From the NCBI GenBank assembly GCA_977006965.1, contig OZ345357.1, positions 744,001 through 808,000 of the forward strand: a stretch of DNA of 64,000 nucleotides, read 5' to 3'. The DNA comes from Phymatolithon calcareum. Lineage: Eukaryota; Rhodophyta; Florideophyceae; Hapalidiales. The notes below the pieces were generated by a model. That model searched no databases. It saw only the letters and a program-made list of their open reading frames with translations, and was not told where the DNA came from. Positions within the stretch are counted from its first letter, which is position 1. Each line of letters starts with the position of its first letter. Both the position numbers and the translations under genes were made by a program. Shown piece by piece: positions 43,223 to 53,555 of this stretch.

Positions 43223-44984
43223 ATTTGTTGCACATGCACATTCTAGCCAGCACATCCACCTGGAAAAACTTTTCCAAATTATCTTGACGGACAAAGCACG
43301 TATTTTACTATACATTACAACCCTTGTACGTTTATTGGAAGCAGTACAGATATCGTCAAAGACACATCCCACACCATCACACGCTACGTATTAGCCATTG
43401 CCCGTCGTCTTACCTAAAATCGGCAAGATCCCTTACTCCCACTTTGTCCTCCGTGTCACATGTGCATAGCTACATCATGAAGATAATCTCAACGCTCTTT
43501 GCGTGACATCCCCTCAACTAGTCGTTTGAATAAAACGCTGATCCGTCAGACCTCGCCGATCACACAGGGAACATACTTCTTTCCGAAAAAGTGGTCGATC
43601 CAATGGTGCAAACACTGTCTACAGCCTCGTGCGTCGCCTCATACACTAGGGTTTCATCAATTGCTGTCATAACTATGCCCGCTCCGCTCAGTTGGTGTGT
43701 CTGTTAACGGGCCGCGACAAGGCCAAAGTGTCTGAACGCCCCGGAAGCGCATCTCTAGGGTTTCCAAGCATCTGTCCCACCACTTTAAGGTTTCCAAGCA
43801 TCAGCTTTGAACACGTCGCACCGTCATTCTCAGCACACTCTACTTCCAAATCACATCGCCACTGGTTCGCCTAGTGCTAATACGCAGCACAACAAGGACA
43901 ACACGATTTCAAAGCAGCCGTTCGTATGAAAGCTCAGTGCTCAGAACTACCAAGTAGTCTCCTCGCTATAGCTTCACAGCCCTTGAAAACCCCGCACATG
44001 CTTAAAAATGATTGTAATGAGGAACCGTTTCCAAATCACGAGCGGTAGATAGATATATACCAGAATGTTTTCCTCCGCAACCCTACATATGGTGAGTTTC
44101 GCCGATTCTGGCGAAAACGCTGTGGCTGGCAAAGTTCATCTCACTCTTGCAACTTGGCTCTGGGCGCCTGCAAAAAATTCAGCAAAGTGGCACCGGTGGA
44201 GAGTGTCCGCTGAGGACCGAAACTAGATTTTTAAGCACAGGCCAACCAGCCCTGAATTCGGCACATGCAGCTCGATTGCCCCGTTCCAAGAGTCGAACAC
44301 ACTGTTGATACTGCACTTAGAGAACAGAGCTCCATGAATTACAGATTGTCTAAAAAGTGGACACTAAGAGATGGAAGATCATCTTCCAAAGGATGGCCAA
44401 ACATGTAACATTTTCTTTGGACTTAGCAAGCTCGTTCACTCAAGCGTCCCGAGAGCAATATGATTTGGACATGAGGCGAACGAAAGAGGCCCGAAGGCAA
44501 TAGCGCAAACTTCGCACATCTGAAAACGATTCGTGTCTTGCAGGGCAGCACTTTTAATCATGGGTCTTGACAATGATTCTGAAGAACACTACAAGGTAAT
44601 TGGAAGCACCAAGCATGGTCGTTGAAATGACTCAAGAGTTGTGGAAACCTGGACTAATTCATCGGTATTGTCGGATACCCTCCCACATGCCATTACAATG
44701 CAATTCTGATTTCTGCACTAACTTTAATACTGTGCTACGCAATGTTAAATGATTGTCACAGACTCTGAAAGTTATGCACTGCCAGAGACTCAATCATCAT
44801 GATGGTTGCCGTCACTTTCCATCTACAAAGAAGAGATATGAATAACGCTTGACGGATCTGGTCCACTCCAATGCGATGGCGCAAATCATGCATCCGGCAT
44901 AAGAGTTGCTCATCATCTGCACTGGTATGAAAATCTCCGTGTGCAAAACATTAGACTCACATTTTTTGCGATTTCACATTTGTT

Positions 44985-45025
44985 TGAAATTGGGAATTTT
45001 TCTACTTAGAAAATTCCCAATTTTC
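44985..45025. repeat. Inverted repeat, about 16-bp arms
   Basis: GAAATTGGGAATTTT faces AAAATTCCCAATTTTC with a 9-10-base loop in AT-rich sequence. Confidence 0.7.
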
Positions 45026-45186
45026 AACTTTTAACAAAATCGTCAAAACTCATATTTATATCCAAAATTTGACTGGTCGACGTAGAGCTTCATCTTATCA
45101 AGATTTTGATAGACTAGCACATGTCTAATGGGGAATTCTGTGGGACTCGCGATATTATGATGACTGATGTACTTTTCTGTTTCAGT

Positions 45187-46260
45187 AAGTGAGCAAGATC
45201 TTGGAAGATTCGTTCATCAAAGTCAATGTGAGCTCTTCCTACAGTATCTCTCACTAAAAGGCCAACCAGTATGCTGCTCGCATAGTTTGCTCTGCACGAG
45301 ATTGTCATGAAAGCGCAAGAGCGAACAGTAGTTTTCAAACCGATGGGGGATGTTTGCTGACCTATTTCAAAAGCTCCCAAAATATGAATTTGGCGTAACG
45401 GGGCCGCTTTTCGCAAGAACACACTCTGCTTACCGAAGACCTCTTTGATTCGCATTTCTTTATGATGCAGCATACAGAAAAAGCATATCCCGAAGTAGAC
45501 ATTTAAAGACTGCGTCTGCATAGAGTTACGCCGTAATAATTCCCTTAGTCCATTCTGGCATCCTCATGATAATGACTCAAACGCAACTCACTGGATTTGT
45601 GCAGCATATTGCGACTGCTATTTCTCACTACTGCTCGGGATTTTAAAAAAGCGCGAGCAAAATCAATTAGCAGCGGAATTCTTATGCACTATGCTCTTTT
45701 CAGTGGTGCAGTACGCATCATTCCTTTTCATATCAACTGACCAAAGAGGAGATTAATATCATTGAAAAAGCTCTAGACAAGCTACTCTTCTTCACTATCA
45801 TCTTTTACGACGACATGGTATAGGCAAGGCGTCAATTGAGGAAATCTGATTAGTGGACCCCAAGCTTTTCCCTCCCTTTTTACGGGAGAGGGTTTTTGCA
45901 GCTAGGGCTACGACGTTTAACCCGGGTTACGATTATTTGAATAGATGATCGAAGCTACAAAGTAGCTGCTGAAACGCATCTCCCTTGCAGTCTCATGAGT
46001 GTTACTGAGGGCGTTTAATAAATTCCAAATTCAAAAAAAATCATTCCTTTTCGTCGTCCAGAACAAGTTGCGTACGGGAGAATGCCAGATGGAGCTTCTA
46101 ACTCGACCCTTGCAGAGCTCGGAAAAGTAGAACTTGACGTCTTTGCATCGATAGCTTGCGTTATAGTTAGGTTGAGTACGAAGTGCATCGCACAGGAGGT
46201 AGCACGAGAAGACGAAAGATTCTCCTGCGGAATTCCTTGAATGTCTACTGTTCGTGCGAC
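45187..46260 (-). pseudogene. Decayed tandem copy of the WD40 gene and its 3' flank
   Basis: Two pieces in the same order and strand as the intact gene at 47134-49020. First, at 46190-46260 the minus strand reads VDIQGIPQENLSSSR, matching IDIQGIPWENLPFSR of the intact protein, with a 12-base deletion just after. Second, 45187-45330 and about 45485-45525 match the DNA immediately downstream of the intact gene (46915-47040 and 47065-47105); for example both carry CTTGGAAGATTC and TTTAAAGAC(T/G)G. The propeller-coding part between them is not recognisable, and the interval is shorter than in the intact gene, so much has been deleted or has diverged. Confidence 0.6.
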
Positions 46261-46914
46261 ATTCGCTGTCTGTATGCGTACTAAGTTCTTGCTGTGTACA
46301 GTAGCATTACCGCAAGCGCGACGATGTGAGACCTGAAATGATGTATGTCGAGTGCAAGCATAATATGCCTGCACTAGACATTCGTAATTTAGAGGATTTA
46401 TGTAGAAGGTACCATGTGTCCCAACTTGAGGAAAGTCGGCACCATTCTAATCGCATTATACTAGCATCGAGCTTTGTCCGTTACCTTATTCAGAATTGCA
46501 TAGTATCACGTCAATGGCTCGCGCCACTTCATCCTCTTCGGTAGGGGTCCATGTGGGCTTCTTCAGGGTTCTGCTGAGCGTACCAATTGCTCATGCTCCT
46601 TGCCTACCCATTTCTTCAATCAGCTTCGTTGTACTAGACATTCGCTGAGGTCATATTATGACCTCTGCGGCGCATTGGCCCAAAGAAGCTAAGTCTATAT
46701 CGGCATTAGTCATGCGTTGCTCTCTGAAATGGTATGGGAAAGTGCGGTCTGACGTCTTTTACATCGTTTGAATGTACTCTGTTAAATCTTAAGTTTGAGA
46801 TACTGGACGTCGTCTGCTACTAACAGACTAGCTTGCTCGACTCCAGTCGATGTCCTAATAACAGGAAGCTAACTCATAGCATTTTCACTACGTAGATTGT
46901 TGTTTACATTAAGA
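46261..46914. other. Gap between WD40 copy and duplicated flank
   Basis: No gene seen. Contains a small perfect palindrome GAGGTCATA/TATGACCTC near 46646-46664. Confidence 0.5.
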
Positions 46915-47105
46915 AAAAAGTGAGCCAGGTCTTGGAAGATTCACTCACCAATGTCAAAGCGAGGTCTCCGTGCAGAATCTCTATCACTAATATAACAACC
47001 ACTGCACTTCACGCACAGTTTCTATACACCAAAGCACAACAGATGTAGGTTGCAGAACAGGCATCTCCCCAGGTAAGCTTTTAAAGACGGAGTCTCCATG
47101 AAAAG
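46915..47105. repeat. 3' flank of the WD40 gene, duplicated at 45187-45525
   Basis: Lies just after the WD40 stop codon (minus-strand sense). It aligns by eye over most of its length with 45187-45330 and 45485-45525; the upstream copy has an additional 150 or so bases in the middle. Confidence 0.6.
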
Positions 47106-47133
47106 TATGGTCTCGTCCGATTCCGCCACTCCC

Positions 47134-49020
47134 TCATGCTTTCAATTCAAACGCATCCTTACTGCGCTTCAGCTCATACTCCAATAGGCTCGAATACGCA
47201 CGATCGCTCACCGCGATAAAGACCCCCTTTCCACTAGGTGTGAATGACATACCAGCAATTTCCCCGAACATATCGATCACCTGGCACGTATCAAACGTCC
47301 CACCTTTCACATCGTACATATGAACAAAATCCTTTTGCTCCACCACCGCTAAATAGCGTCCAGGCGAGTCAAAGCGAACCGACCGCACTGCACCAGTTTT
47401 TGCCGCCACAATACGCACGGACTCTGACATGTTCCGCACATCCCAAATCCGGCAGGTCTTATCCTGTGACCCAGTCGCGAAAATACGTCCATCGGGATGC
47501 CACGCAGTTGCAAAAGAGAAGTCCTCGTGTCCGGATAGTTCAGAAATCCGTCTTCCGCTTTCCCCATCGAGCATATGCACAAGGTTGTCATCGCCAACCG
47601 CACACACCATTTTCCCAAAAGGCTGTCGCGTCGCGTGATTCACAGGCACCGTGAAACGCACCTGCAACTTTCGCTGCCACGTCGACAAGTCGAAGCTTCG
47701 AAAATAGCAATCGTTGCTGCTAGTCATAACCTCGGTATCAGACAGATCAATGGCGTTCGTGATGGAGTTCTCGTCATGCGAGATCCGATCCTTGTGAAGA
47801 ATAGTGCCAGAGCTCAAATTTTTGGCCACAATTTCTCCATAAAACCCGCCAGCAATAACCAGATCATCCCTCGCAATCATGGTCGAAATTTGCACCATTG
47901 GCAAATGGTCGCCAGCCGCTGCTGTGGACCCGCTAAGGTCAAGTACAATGGCCTTACGTTTTGCAGCAGCGTCCCAATGCACAACAGACATATCATGCAT
48001 CACCAACACATCGTGCTTGCTGATGGCCCAGCACAGGTTTCGAAGCTGAAAATGCACAATGGAGCATTTCACACGACGCGTATTTGCGAAGAAAGTGAAA
48101 AACTTCGAATGGCGAGTTGGTTCACTACCGATATCAGACAGGGGTGTTTCCGATCCGTCCCTTGAGGCTGGGCTTTCGCTCCGCAAACGAGTAGCACGAT
48201 AGTCCTCACGAGAGAACGGGAGATTCTCCCATGGAATACCTTGAATGTCGATTCCTCGATTGGCTTGTTCCACGGTTATATCACCATTCCCGGGATCATC
48301 GGCAGCCACCTTTGCGGTGGAAGAATATGGTGGTATCAGAGACAAGTTGCAGTCCGGAGGTGCGACAGACGCAATGCGCGACGATAGCATAGACAACCCC
48401 ATGTCAGAGGCATTTAATTCACAGTCAAACTCATCGTCATACTCGCCAAACTCGCGCTTTACATTGTACGAGCAATGATGAGAGCAACCCGGGTGTTCAC
48501 ACTTGTAGGTCCCGTTTCGCCCAGCACTCCAATTGGCCGGCCGCCCACGCAACCGCGAGTCTCCGAAGCCGCCTTCTCCCAATAGAGCCAGGCGTTCTGC
48601 GGTCATGTGAGACGACCCAGAAATACTGCGGACGCACGCAAAATGCACTGGGCCAGAGATAAGGTCTCCTCGGCGTACTCGTTCCTCGCACTCCCGGCAC
48701 GGCGCGCGCATAGGGCGGCCGTCGGAGCTTGGCCAACTCAGACCGCTCGCCGCCGCATACTCCCAGTGTTGCGGGACGCAAGGGCGTGCTGGGAAATGCA
48801 GACTTGGACGCGCTGCAGAAACAGACACGTCGGAAGTGTGCAGAGTGTCGAAGAACTCGTAATCGTCCTCGTGCGGCGAAAATTTGCGCTGGGGACTTGG
48901 ACGGATGCGTCGCAGTGGCGGCGGCCGCGCCGGAGTCTCTTCTGGGAATAGAGGGGGGAGCGCGACGGGCACGCGTGGAGAGGCAGAGAGTGTCTTGCGG
49001 CGACGATAGACTTCCGACAT
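47134..49020 (-). CDS. WD40-repeat protein with conserved DIQGIPWE motif
   Basis: 628 residues from the first in-frame ATG (MSEVYRRRK); the frame opens earlier only from GTG. The N-terminal 200 residues are Arg/Pro-rich with Cys pairs (CRECEERVRRGD, and CEHPGCSHHC) that could bind zinc. A conserved segment GIDIQGIPWENLPFSREDYR (about 240-260) is followed by TRRVKCSIVHFQLRNLCWA and a C-terminal beta-propeller, with clear repeats ending in TCRIWD and WHPDGRIFATGSQD. The arrangement matches an uncharacterised eukaryotic WD family (fission yeast C2A9.03-like, also in plants). Molecular role unknown; WD propellers usually scaffold complexes. A degraded copy lies 1-2 kb downstream. The gene is divergent from nothing and sits tail-first after the phosphoribosyltransferase gene. 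Confidence 0.85.
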   Translation of the reverse strand: MSEVYRRRKTLSASPRVPVALPPLFPEETPARPPPLRRIRPSPQRKFSPHEDDYEFFDTLHTSDVSVSAARPSLHFPARPCVPQHWEYAAASGLSWPSSDGRPMRAPCRECEERVRRGDLISGPVHFACVRSISGSSHMTAERLALLGEGGFGDSRLRGRPANWSAGRNGTYKCEHPGCSHHCSYNVKREFGEYDDEFDCELNASDMGLSMLSSRIASVAPPDCNLSLIPPYSSTAKVAADDPGNGDITVEQANRGIDIQGIPWENLPFSREDYRATRLRSESPASRDGSETPLSDIGSEPTRHSKFFTFFANTRRVKCSIVHFQLRNLCWAISKHDVLVMHDMSVVHWDAAAKRKAIVLDLSGSTAAAGDHLPMVQISTMIARDDLVIAGGFYGEIVAKNLSSGTILHKDRISHDENSITNAIDLSDTEVMTSSNDCYFRSFDLSTWQRKLQVRFTVPVNHATRQPFGKMVCAVGDDNLVHMLDGESGRRISELSGHEDFSFATAWHPDGRIFATGSQDKTCRIWDVRNMSESVRIVAAKTGAVRSVRFDSPGRYLAVVEQKDFVHMYDVKGGTFDTCQVIDMFGEIAGMSFTPSGKGVFIAVSDRAYSSLLEYELKRSKDAFELKA

Positions 49021-49346
49021 TGTGGCGGTGAGCCTTTCACATCCGACTGAGACGGGGAGGCGCACGTAAAGGGAGGTGTGTGTTCGATACTGCACTGAGT
49101 GCTACCACAAAATATCAGATAAGCTGATGATTGCGAGACAGTCTGTCTTTTCGAGGAGGCGGATCTTCCACGACAACCAATAAGGTGTCGCCAAGTATGT
49201 TTCATGTAGTACTTCCACCAACGGACTGTCGCCAGACATCTTACAGTGTGTACGCATATTTTTTTGTATAAAACCTTTGTGTTCCGCTTCTTTATCATAT
49301 TGTACATACGCACCACTCAACAGAGCAAAACGCTATAGGCCCCGCA
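49021..49346. other. Intergenic between two minus-strand genes
   Basis: 326 bases holding the promoter side of the WD40 gene and the 3' flank of the phosphoribosyltransferase gene. No other feature seen. Confidence 0.6.
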
Positions 49347-51002
49347 TCATCGCCGCGCAGCGCGAATGAGCGCATCCTGGAGGATGTCGAACTCATCTGT
49401 ATCGTCATCGCCATCCAAGTCAACCACCGCAACCTCATCCAAGTCATCATCATCCCCAAGATCCCCATCCAAGATATCGTTGCTGTCCTGTATCCGTGTC
49501 CGTTTCGACCGTTTCCCCTGACTCTCCTCCGCCGCCGCTGCTTCAGCAAGCGCCTTGTTCACCCACGGCTCCTCTTCCACGACCATCAGTCGCGGGTGCA
49601 ATGTTTCCGCATCCGCAACGTCAATCTTTGCGAGCGATTCCACCGGCACACTGTAGCCAGACAAAAACGCCCGCCCGCCGCTCGGCATTTTCTCAATCAG
49701 CACCCCGACTCCTACAATTTTCGCGTGCGCCATATTCGCCAGCTTGAACAGCGCTTCGGCGGTCGACCCGCCAGCAAGAAAGTCGTCTATGATCAATACG
49801 CGATCACCGGGCTGTAGATACTCGCAAGACACCACCAATTCACTGGACATCCCTTTTGTCGCGCTCCGATACGTCGTCTGAAATGAGTCACTGATTGTAA
49901 TGGGCCGGCTCTTCCGCGCAAATACAAGCGGAATTCCTAGCTGCTTCGCTGTAGGAAGTCCAGGAATCAGACCAGTCGACTCCACCGTCAGTACTTTGTT
50001 CGGCATTGTAGAACGCAATCTCTCAGCCAATTCAAATCCACATTCTTCCATCAAATCAACGTCAACCATGTGATTCAAAAATGATGATACCTTGACGATA
50101 CCGTCATCCAGCAACTTGCCCTCCCGTAGCAGCCTCTCTCGCAGCATGGTAGCTCCAACGAGCTTCTTCCCCGTTTCCACGCTCTCGGCCGTCAACTGCG
50201 CTCGATCTGACGCCGGATTATAAAGGGAAAGCCCCAGTTTCCGCGTGAGTATTTTGTACAATTCATCAAAAGCCGAGGCAACCGCAATGGTCACATAACG
50301 AGCAGCGCTGAATACAATCGCCACCATCACGGACCCGTGCGTGCAAATCTCCATCTCACCATCGTAGTATGCCACGCTAGAGAAGAAACGAGTTGCCCGA
50401 TTTTCATCCGAGATGGGCCGCACGCGGTCAATCATGACATCGCCGTCAATTTCCACGTTTCGGGTGTAGTATCCCTGCTGCAAAGTCTTGTTGATCTTAC
50501 TTCCAGACTCAGGCGCGTCTATAGAGAGGTCATGAGTCTCAGCGATAGACGGCAGTCCAGTGGCCTTGTAAAGCGCACGAGCCTTCGCGCGCGAAATGTC
50601 TTCGAGCGACGCTTGTCCGAAGCTTTCTTCTGCGTCAAGCGCAGGTTCAAAATCTGGAAAATTTTTCTCGATTAGAATCCCAACCCGAGAATACTGGTTC
50701 TTCAATTCTTTTGCTTTCTGTGGGGCGACTGACAGAGTCCATGCATCTGCCCATTCTTCACCTTCGTTTGCCAGAAACGGCGATATTAGACCGGCCTCGC
50801 GCTGTTCCGCGTAATCGTTTAAAGACGGAGAGCAGACCAGCCTCTCAGGACAGGTGGGGTCCACAAAAACCGCCTTTTGGCGTTCTTGTGCCACCGCATG
50901 CGGACTTTCGCACGCTCGTACAGATTGGCGCCGGCATAGAGGGGCTATTTGTGGTCGTCGCCGTGCACGAGTAGAGAAAGGCGCAGATATGAAGGACGTC
51001 AT
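49347..51002 (-). CDS. Xanthine phosphoribosyltransferase (bacterial Xpt type) with long N-terminal extension
   Basis: 551 residues from the first ATG (MTSFISAPFSTRARRR); the frame opens six codons earlier only with TTG. Residues about 280-475 match bacterial Xpt: LRERLLREGKLL, VSSFLNHMVDVDLM, VFARKSRPIT and the PRPP loop VLIIDDFLAGGSTAEAL. Xpt converts xanthine plus PRPP to XMP for purine salvage. The N-terminus is basic and Ser/Arg-rich, like a plastid transit peptide. Between it and Xpt lie about 220 residues I cannot assign, including a hydrophobic helix-prone part (SVMVAIVFSAARYVTIAVASAF). The C-terminal 50 residues are very acidic (DGDLGDDDDLDE). The bacterial type and extension suggest an ancient transfer, perhaps with the plastid, now fused to other sequence; this is inference. 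Confidence 0.85.
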   Translation of the reverse strand: MTSFISAPFSTRARRRPQIAPLCRRQSVRACESPHAVAQERQKAVFVDPTCPERLVCSPSLNDYAEQREAGLISPFLANEGEEWADAWTLSVAPQKAKELKNQYSRVGILIEKNFPDFEPALDAEESFGQASLEDISRAKARALYKATGLPSIAETHDLSIDAPESGSKINKTLQQGYYTRNVEIDGDVMIDRVRPISDENRATRFFSSVAYYDGEMEICTHGSVMVAIVFSAARYVTIAVASAFDELYKILTRKLGLSLYNPASDRAQLTAESVETGKKLVGATMLRERLLREGKLLDDGIVKVSSFLNHMVDVDLMEECGFELAERLRSTMPNKVLTVESTGLIPGLPTAKQLGIPLVFARKSRPITISDSFQTTYRSATKGMSSELVVSCEYLQPGDRVLIIDDFLAGGSTAEALFKLANMAHAKIVGVGVLIEKMPSGGRAFLSGYSVPVESLAKIDVADAETLHPRLMVVEEEPWVNKALAEAAAAEESQGKRSKRTRIQDSNDILDGDLGDDDDLDEVAVVDLDGDDDTDEFDILQDALIRAARR

Positions 51003-51425
51003 GGAAGAAATTTGACGCAAGGAAATTGGCGGCCTTATCGGATCCCTTTACCTGGGTGCAGAAAGCCCGGGCATCTGATTCCGCTTGAGATGTTACAACA
51101 ACTATGATTCCGAACAGTACAACGACCCTTGAATCCAAAAAATGTGCGTGATGCGAACGAAGGGTCTAAAAACCACGAGAGCTGGAGGAGAACGTGATGC
51201 GAATCCAGAGGCAGAATCTTCCAGTTCTGCTTACAGTACAAACTTGGTTTACAGCCATGTCTGTGTGAGGTCGACTGTGTTGCGTCTCTCATGTCCACCA
51301 ACATGTACAAAACAGCACATGCCGACGCAGCCCCATTGCCTATTTTCCAAGCAACCAAGCCGTCGTCCTTCTCCTCCATCACTTCCGCCGTGCAAGCTCA
51401 AGCGCTCCCTCTAAACCGCTTCGAC
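51003..51425. other. Intergenic: upstream of the Xpt-like gene
   Basis: About 420 bases between the start of the Xpt-like gene (minus) and the NB-ARC relic (plus). No gene or repeat recognised. Confidence 0.55.
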
Positions 51426-53022
51426 ATGGAAGCTGCCGATTTCGCTCTTGCAATCATTTGAGAAGCAAGTTATGTTGTAAATATCATCAGGACTCGAATT
51501 GCCAACTTTCGCCGGGGGCCTGGCACCTTCCAAACGTTGACCAATAATTTGGACAAGCAGATGCGACAAGTGGGAGCTGTAGCGACATATTTGGATCGGC
51601 GCCAGCGTCCGCCCCTACTCGCATCTGTGCTGCCTTATTGGAAGAAGTTAAGTCCGTTCGCTACATTCTCCAAAACTTGGACAATGCGCCACCTTTACTT
51701 CCCTTAAACGCCTTTGCGCAACATTCCTCCAAGGAAGGTTGCGGAAAGGCGTTCAAAGGAAGTAAAATTCGCGCATCGCCCAAATTCAAGTCCGTGCTTA
51801 GTCGAACAACCCGAGTCACAGCTTTAAGCGACACCATGAAAGCCGTCCAAGAGCAAGTGCAAATTGTCTCGACCAAACTGGAATCTCTGATTGCAGTGTT
51901 CGTCACAGAAGAGAACATTGATGTCGTTGTCACCAAGCTAGACAACATGGGAATGACCGGTAATGAGAAAGAACTGTATCACGTGGGAGCAAACATGCCG
52001 GTACTCCTGCTAGGCACAACCCTTAACTTTGATGCAAAGGATGAGGATGAAAAGCCCTGTACGCCCGAATGAATCTTGAAGGAATACATTTTTCCCCGGA
52101 CTCTTCGTCCACAATGACTGTGGCGACTGGAGTGAGTAAGGGTGGGGTCATTATGCATGCGCACGGTGTCCTCGGAATGACCGGAGCTGGGAGGACGTTT
52201 TGCGTTGCAGGGACTTGCGTTTAATGACGGCATTTGCACACGTTTTTCGCACGGAATTCAATGTATGGCTCTCGGTCAAAAAGCGGCATTCCTCACGGGA
52301 AGAGGAGAAGTCGCGAAAACAATGCGTCTTACAAGGGCATCAGCTTCTGTGTTTGCGGTGGAGCAGTCCGATTCGTTCCGGGAAGTTATTGATTACGCGG
52401 TCGCGTGGTTCGATGGGAAATTTTGTCTTTTTCTTGCGGACGACCTCTAACCTACGGACGAGAATAAAACCGGTTTCTTGAGTGATATTAGCCAGCTGTT
52501 AAGGAGCTGTTCGGAGAGCCGGATGGCAATAATGACAAGGAGTAAACACATAGCGCACACAGATGGGCGCCGTGTCGACTGCTTGCCAAGCGATGCACTA
52601 GGGGATGTGTCTGTGAGCATGCTCATGACACACGCGAAACAAGATGCAAAGAATGGGCTTCCAGAACTCACCGGCGACCTCAAAAGAGTATTGTGACAAT
52701 CCTAACGAGTTGCGCCGGGTTGCCGAGAGCGCTGGCAGTTGGAAGCGCAGTGGGCTTCCTCACAAGTGAACATGGGCGTGCGAGATACGAGCAATCGATC
52801 CGAAACCCGAAGAACTCCCACCTTCCACAGAGGAAGGGACAAACTATCTTATGTACTGCTAGCGAAGCGAAAAGACAGCCAATGGATGCGCGTGACACTC
52901 AATTCTTAAGGCCCAATGGATCACCTACTACTGGACACCATGAGGATTGCGATTCTACTTGCGAGGCGTGCACTCTGCAGAGGAACAAGCGCTTAGCGCT
53001 TTCATTCAGCCAGTGACAAAGC
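51426..53022 (+). pseudogene. NB-ARC (STAND/NLR-type) ATPase gene, decayed
   Basis: Begins ATGGAAGCTGCCGATTTC; a TGA follows 11 codons later, and the frame changes at about 51620, 52075, 52197 and 52690, with another stop at 52448. Across the breaks the NB-ARC order is intact: a helical N-terminal part (TMKAVQEQVQIVSTKLESL), P-loop GMTGAGRT (52174-52197), kinase-2 FCLFLADDL (52421-52447), RNBS-B-like MAIMTRSKHIA, and CAGLPRALAV (52708-52737) for GLPL. The P-loop has Arg for the usual Lys, and RNBS-B has MTR rather than TTR. Such proteins are nucleotide-switch immune or regulatory receptors. C-terminal repeats are not recognisable after about 52800. It is not a functional gene as it stands, but several non-synonymous stops suggest decay from a once-intact receptor. 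Confidence 0.7.
51682..51778. repeat. Imperfect palindrome inside the NB-ARC relic
   Basis: Arms of about 48 bp meet near 51730; both contain TTTACTTCC, AACGCCTTT and CGCAAC in mirrored order. Because of this, both strands encode a similar peptide (LPLNAF...KAFKGSK). It looks like a local inverted duplication within coding sequence. Confidence 0.75.
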
Positions 53023-53180
53023 AGCGGGCAAGACAAAAGACAATGCCCGTGAGAGATTGAAGGGCATTGATACTTTATATCAAGTTAAATACTTGACCCT
53101 CTGACGGTTGCCATTCGCAACGCTTCCGCGCCACCTTGCCCGTGGCACAATAGCCATATGCTTTGAAGTGATTCTTCCTA
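53023..53180. other. Gap between NB-ARC relic and LINE copy
   Basis: Short stretch, perhaps the last part of the NB-ARC relic (polar, Lys-rich in one plus frame up to 53110). No motif. Confidence 0.4.
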
Positions 53181-53555
53181 CCTTTCTTTTTTTGCGGAAA
53201 ATCGCTCACACGGAAGGTGAGTGCCTAAAGCAGTTCTGCAACGAACTTCTCATGGCTTGGGGTCTCTCACAGCATAGCTTTTCTACGGTTTTTGTACCCA
53301 CTCGACGAAATTACGTCTGGAGACTGAACGTCCACCAAAACGTAAGTTCAGGTGTTCGGCACTTTTCTACAACCAGAATGACGCGCGTTGCACAGAGTAT
53401 CGTACGAAATTGTGTCCCTGTCGTATCCAAGACTGAAGAAGGCCACCGTGGGGGTGTAATCTCCAACCAGTTGGTGTAAGATCGCATCTGCTTGTCTATG
53501 CGTTATGACAGCTCTCCCGGCACGTCGTACAAGCGGTGGCAAGGATTCTAGAGTT
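53181..53555 (-). mobile_element. LINE 3' end, copy 2
   Basis: Homologous to 32464-32850: the minus strand encodes HRQADAILHQLVGDYTP against YRRAEVILLQLIGDCTP, and DNA identity is visible around CGTCTGGAG. After C-x6-C the frame is broken and the downstream His/Cys residues are lost. Both copies end TTTCCGCA followed by an A-rich tail (plus 53181-53197 here). More decayed than copy 1. Confidence 0.7.

Larger units (their letters stand above)
39734..45186. other. 5.4 kb without a supported gene; foldbacks and simple repeats
   Basis: Holds the hairpin at 40578-40695, a C-tract at 42764-42776, a compound foldback at 42942-43222 and a small hairpin at 44985-45025. Frames of 120-200 codons on the minus strand (41019-41730, 42425-42790) overlap others and show no motif. 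43.3-45.2 kb has only short frames. Confidence 0.45.
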
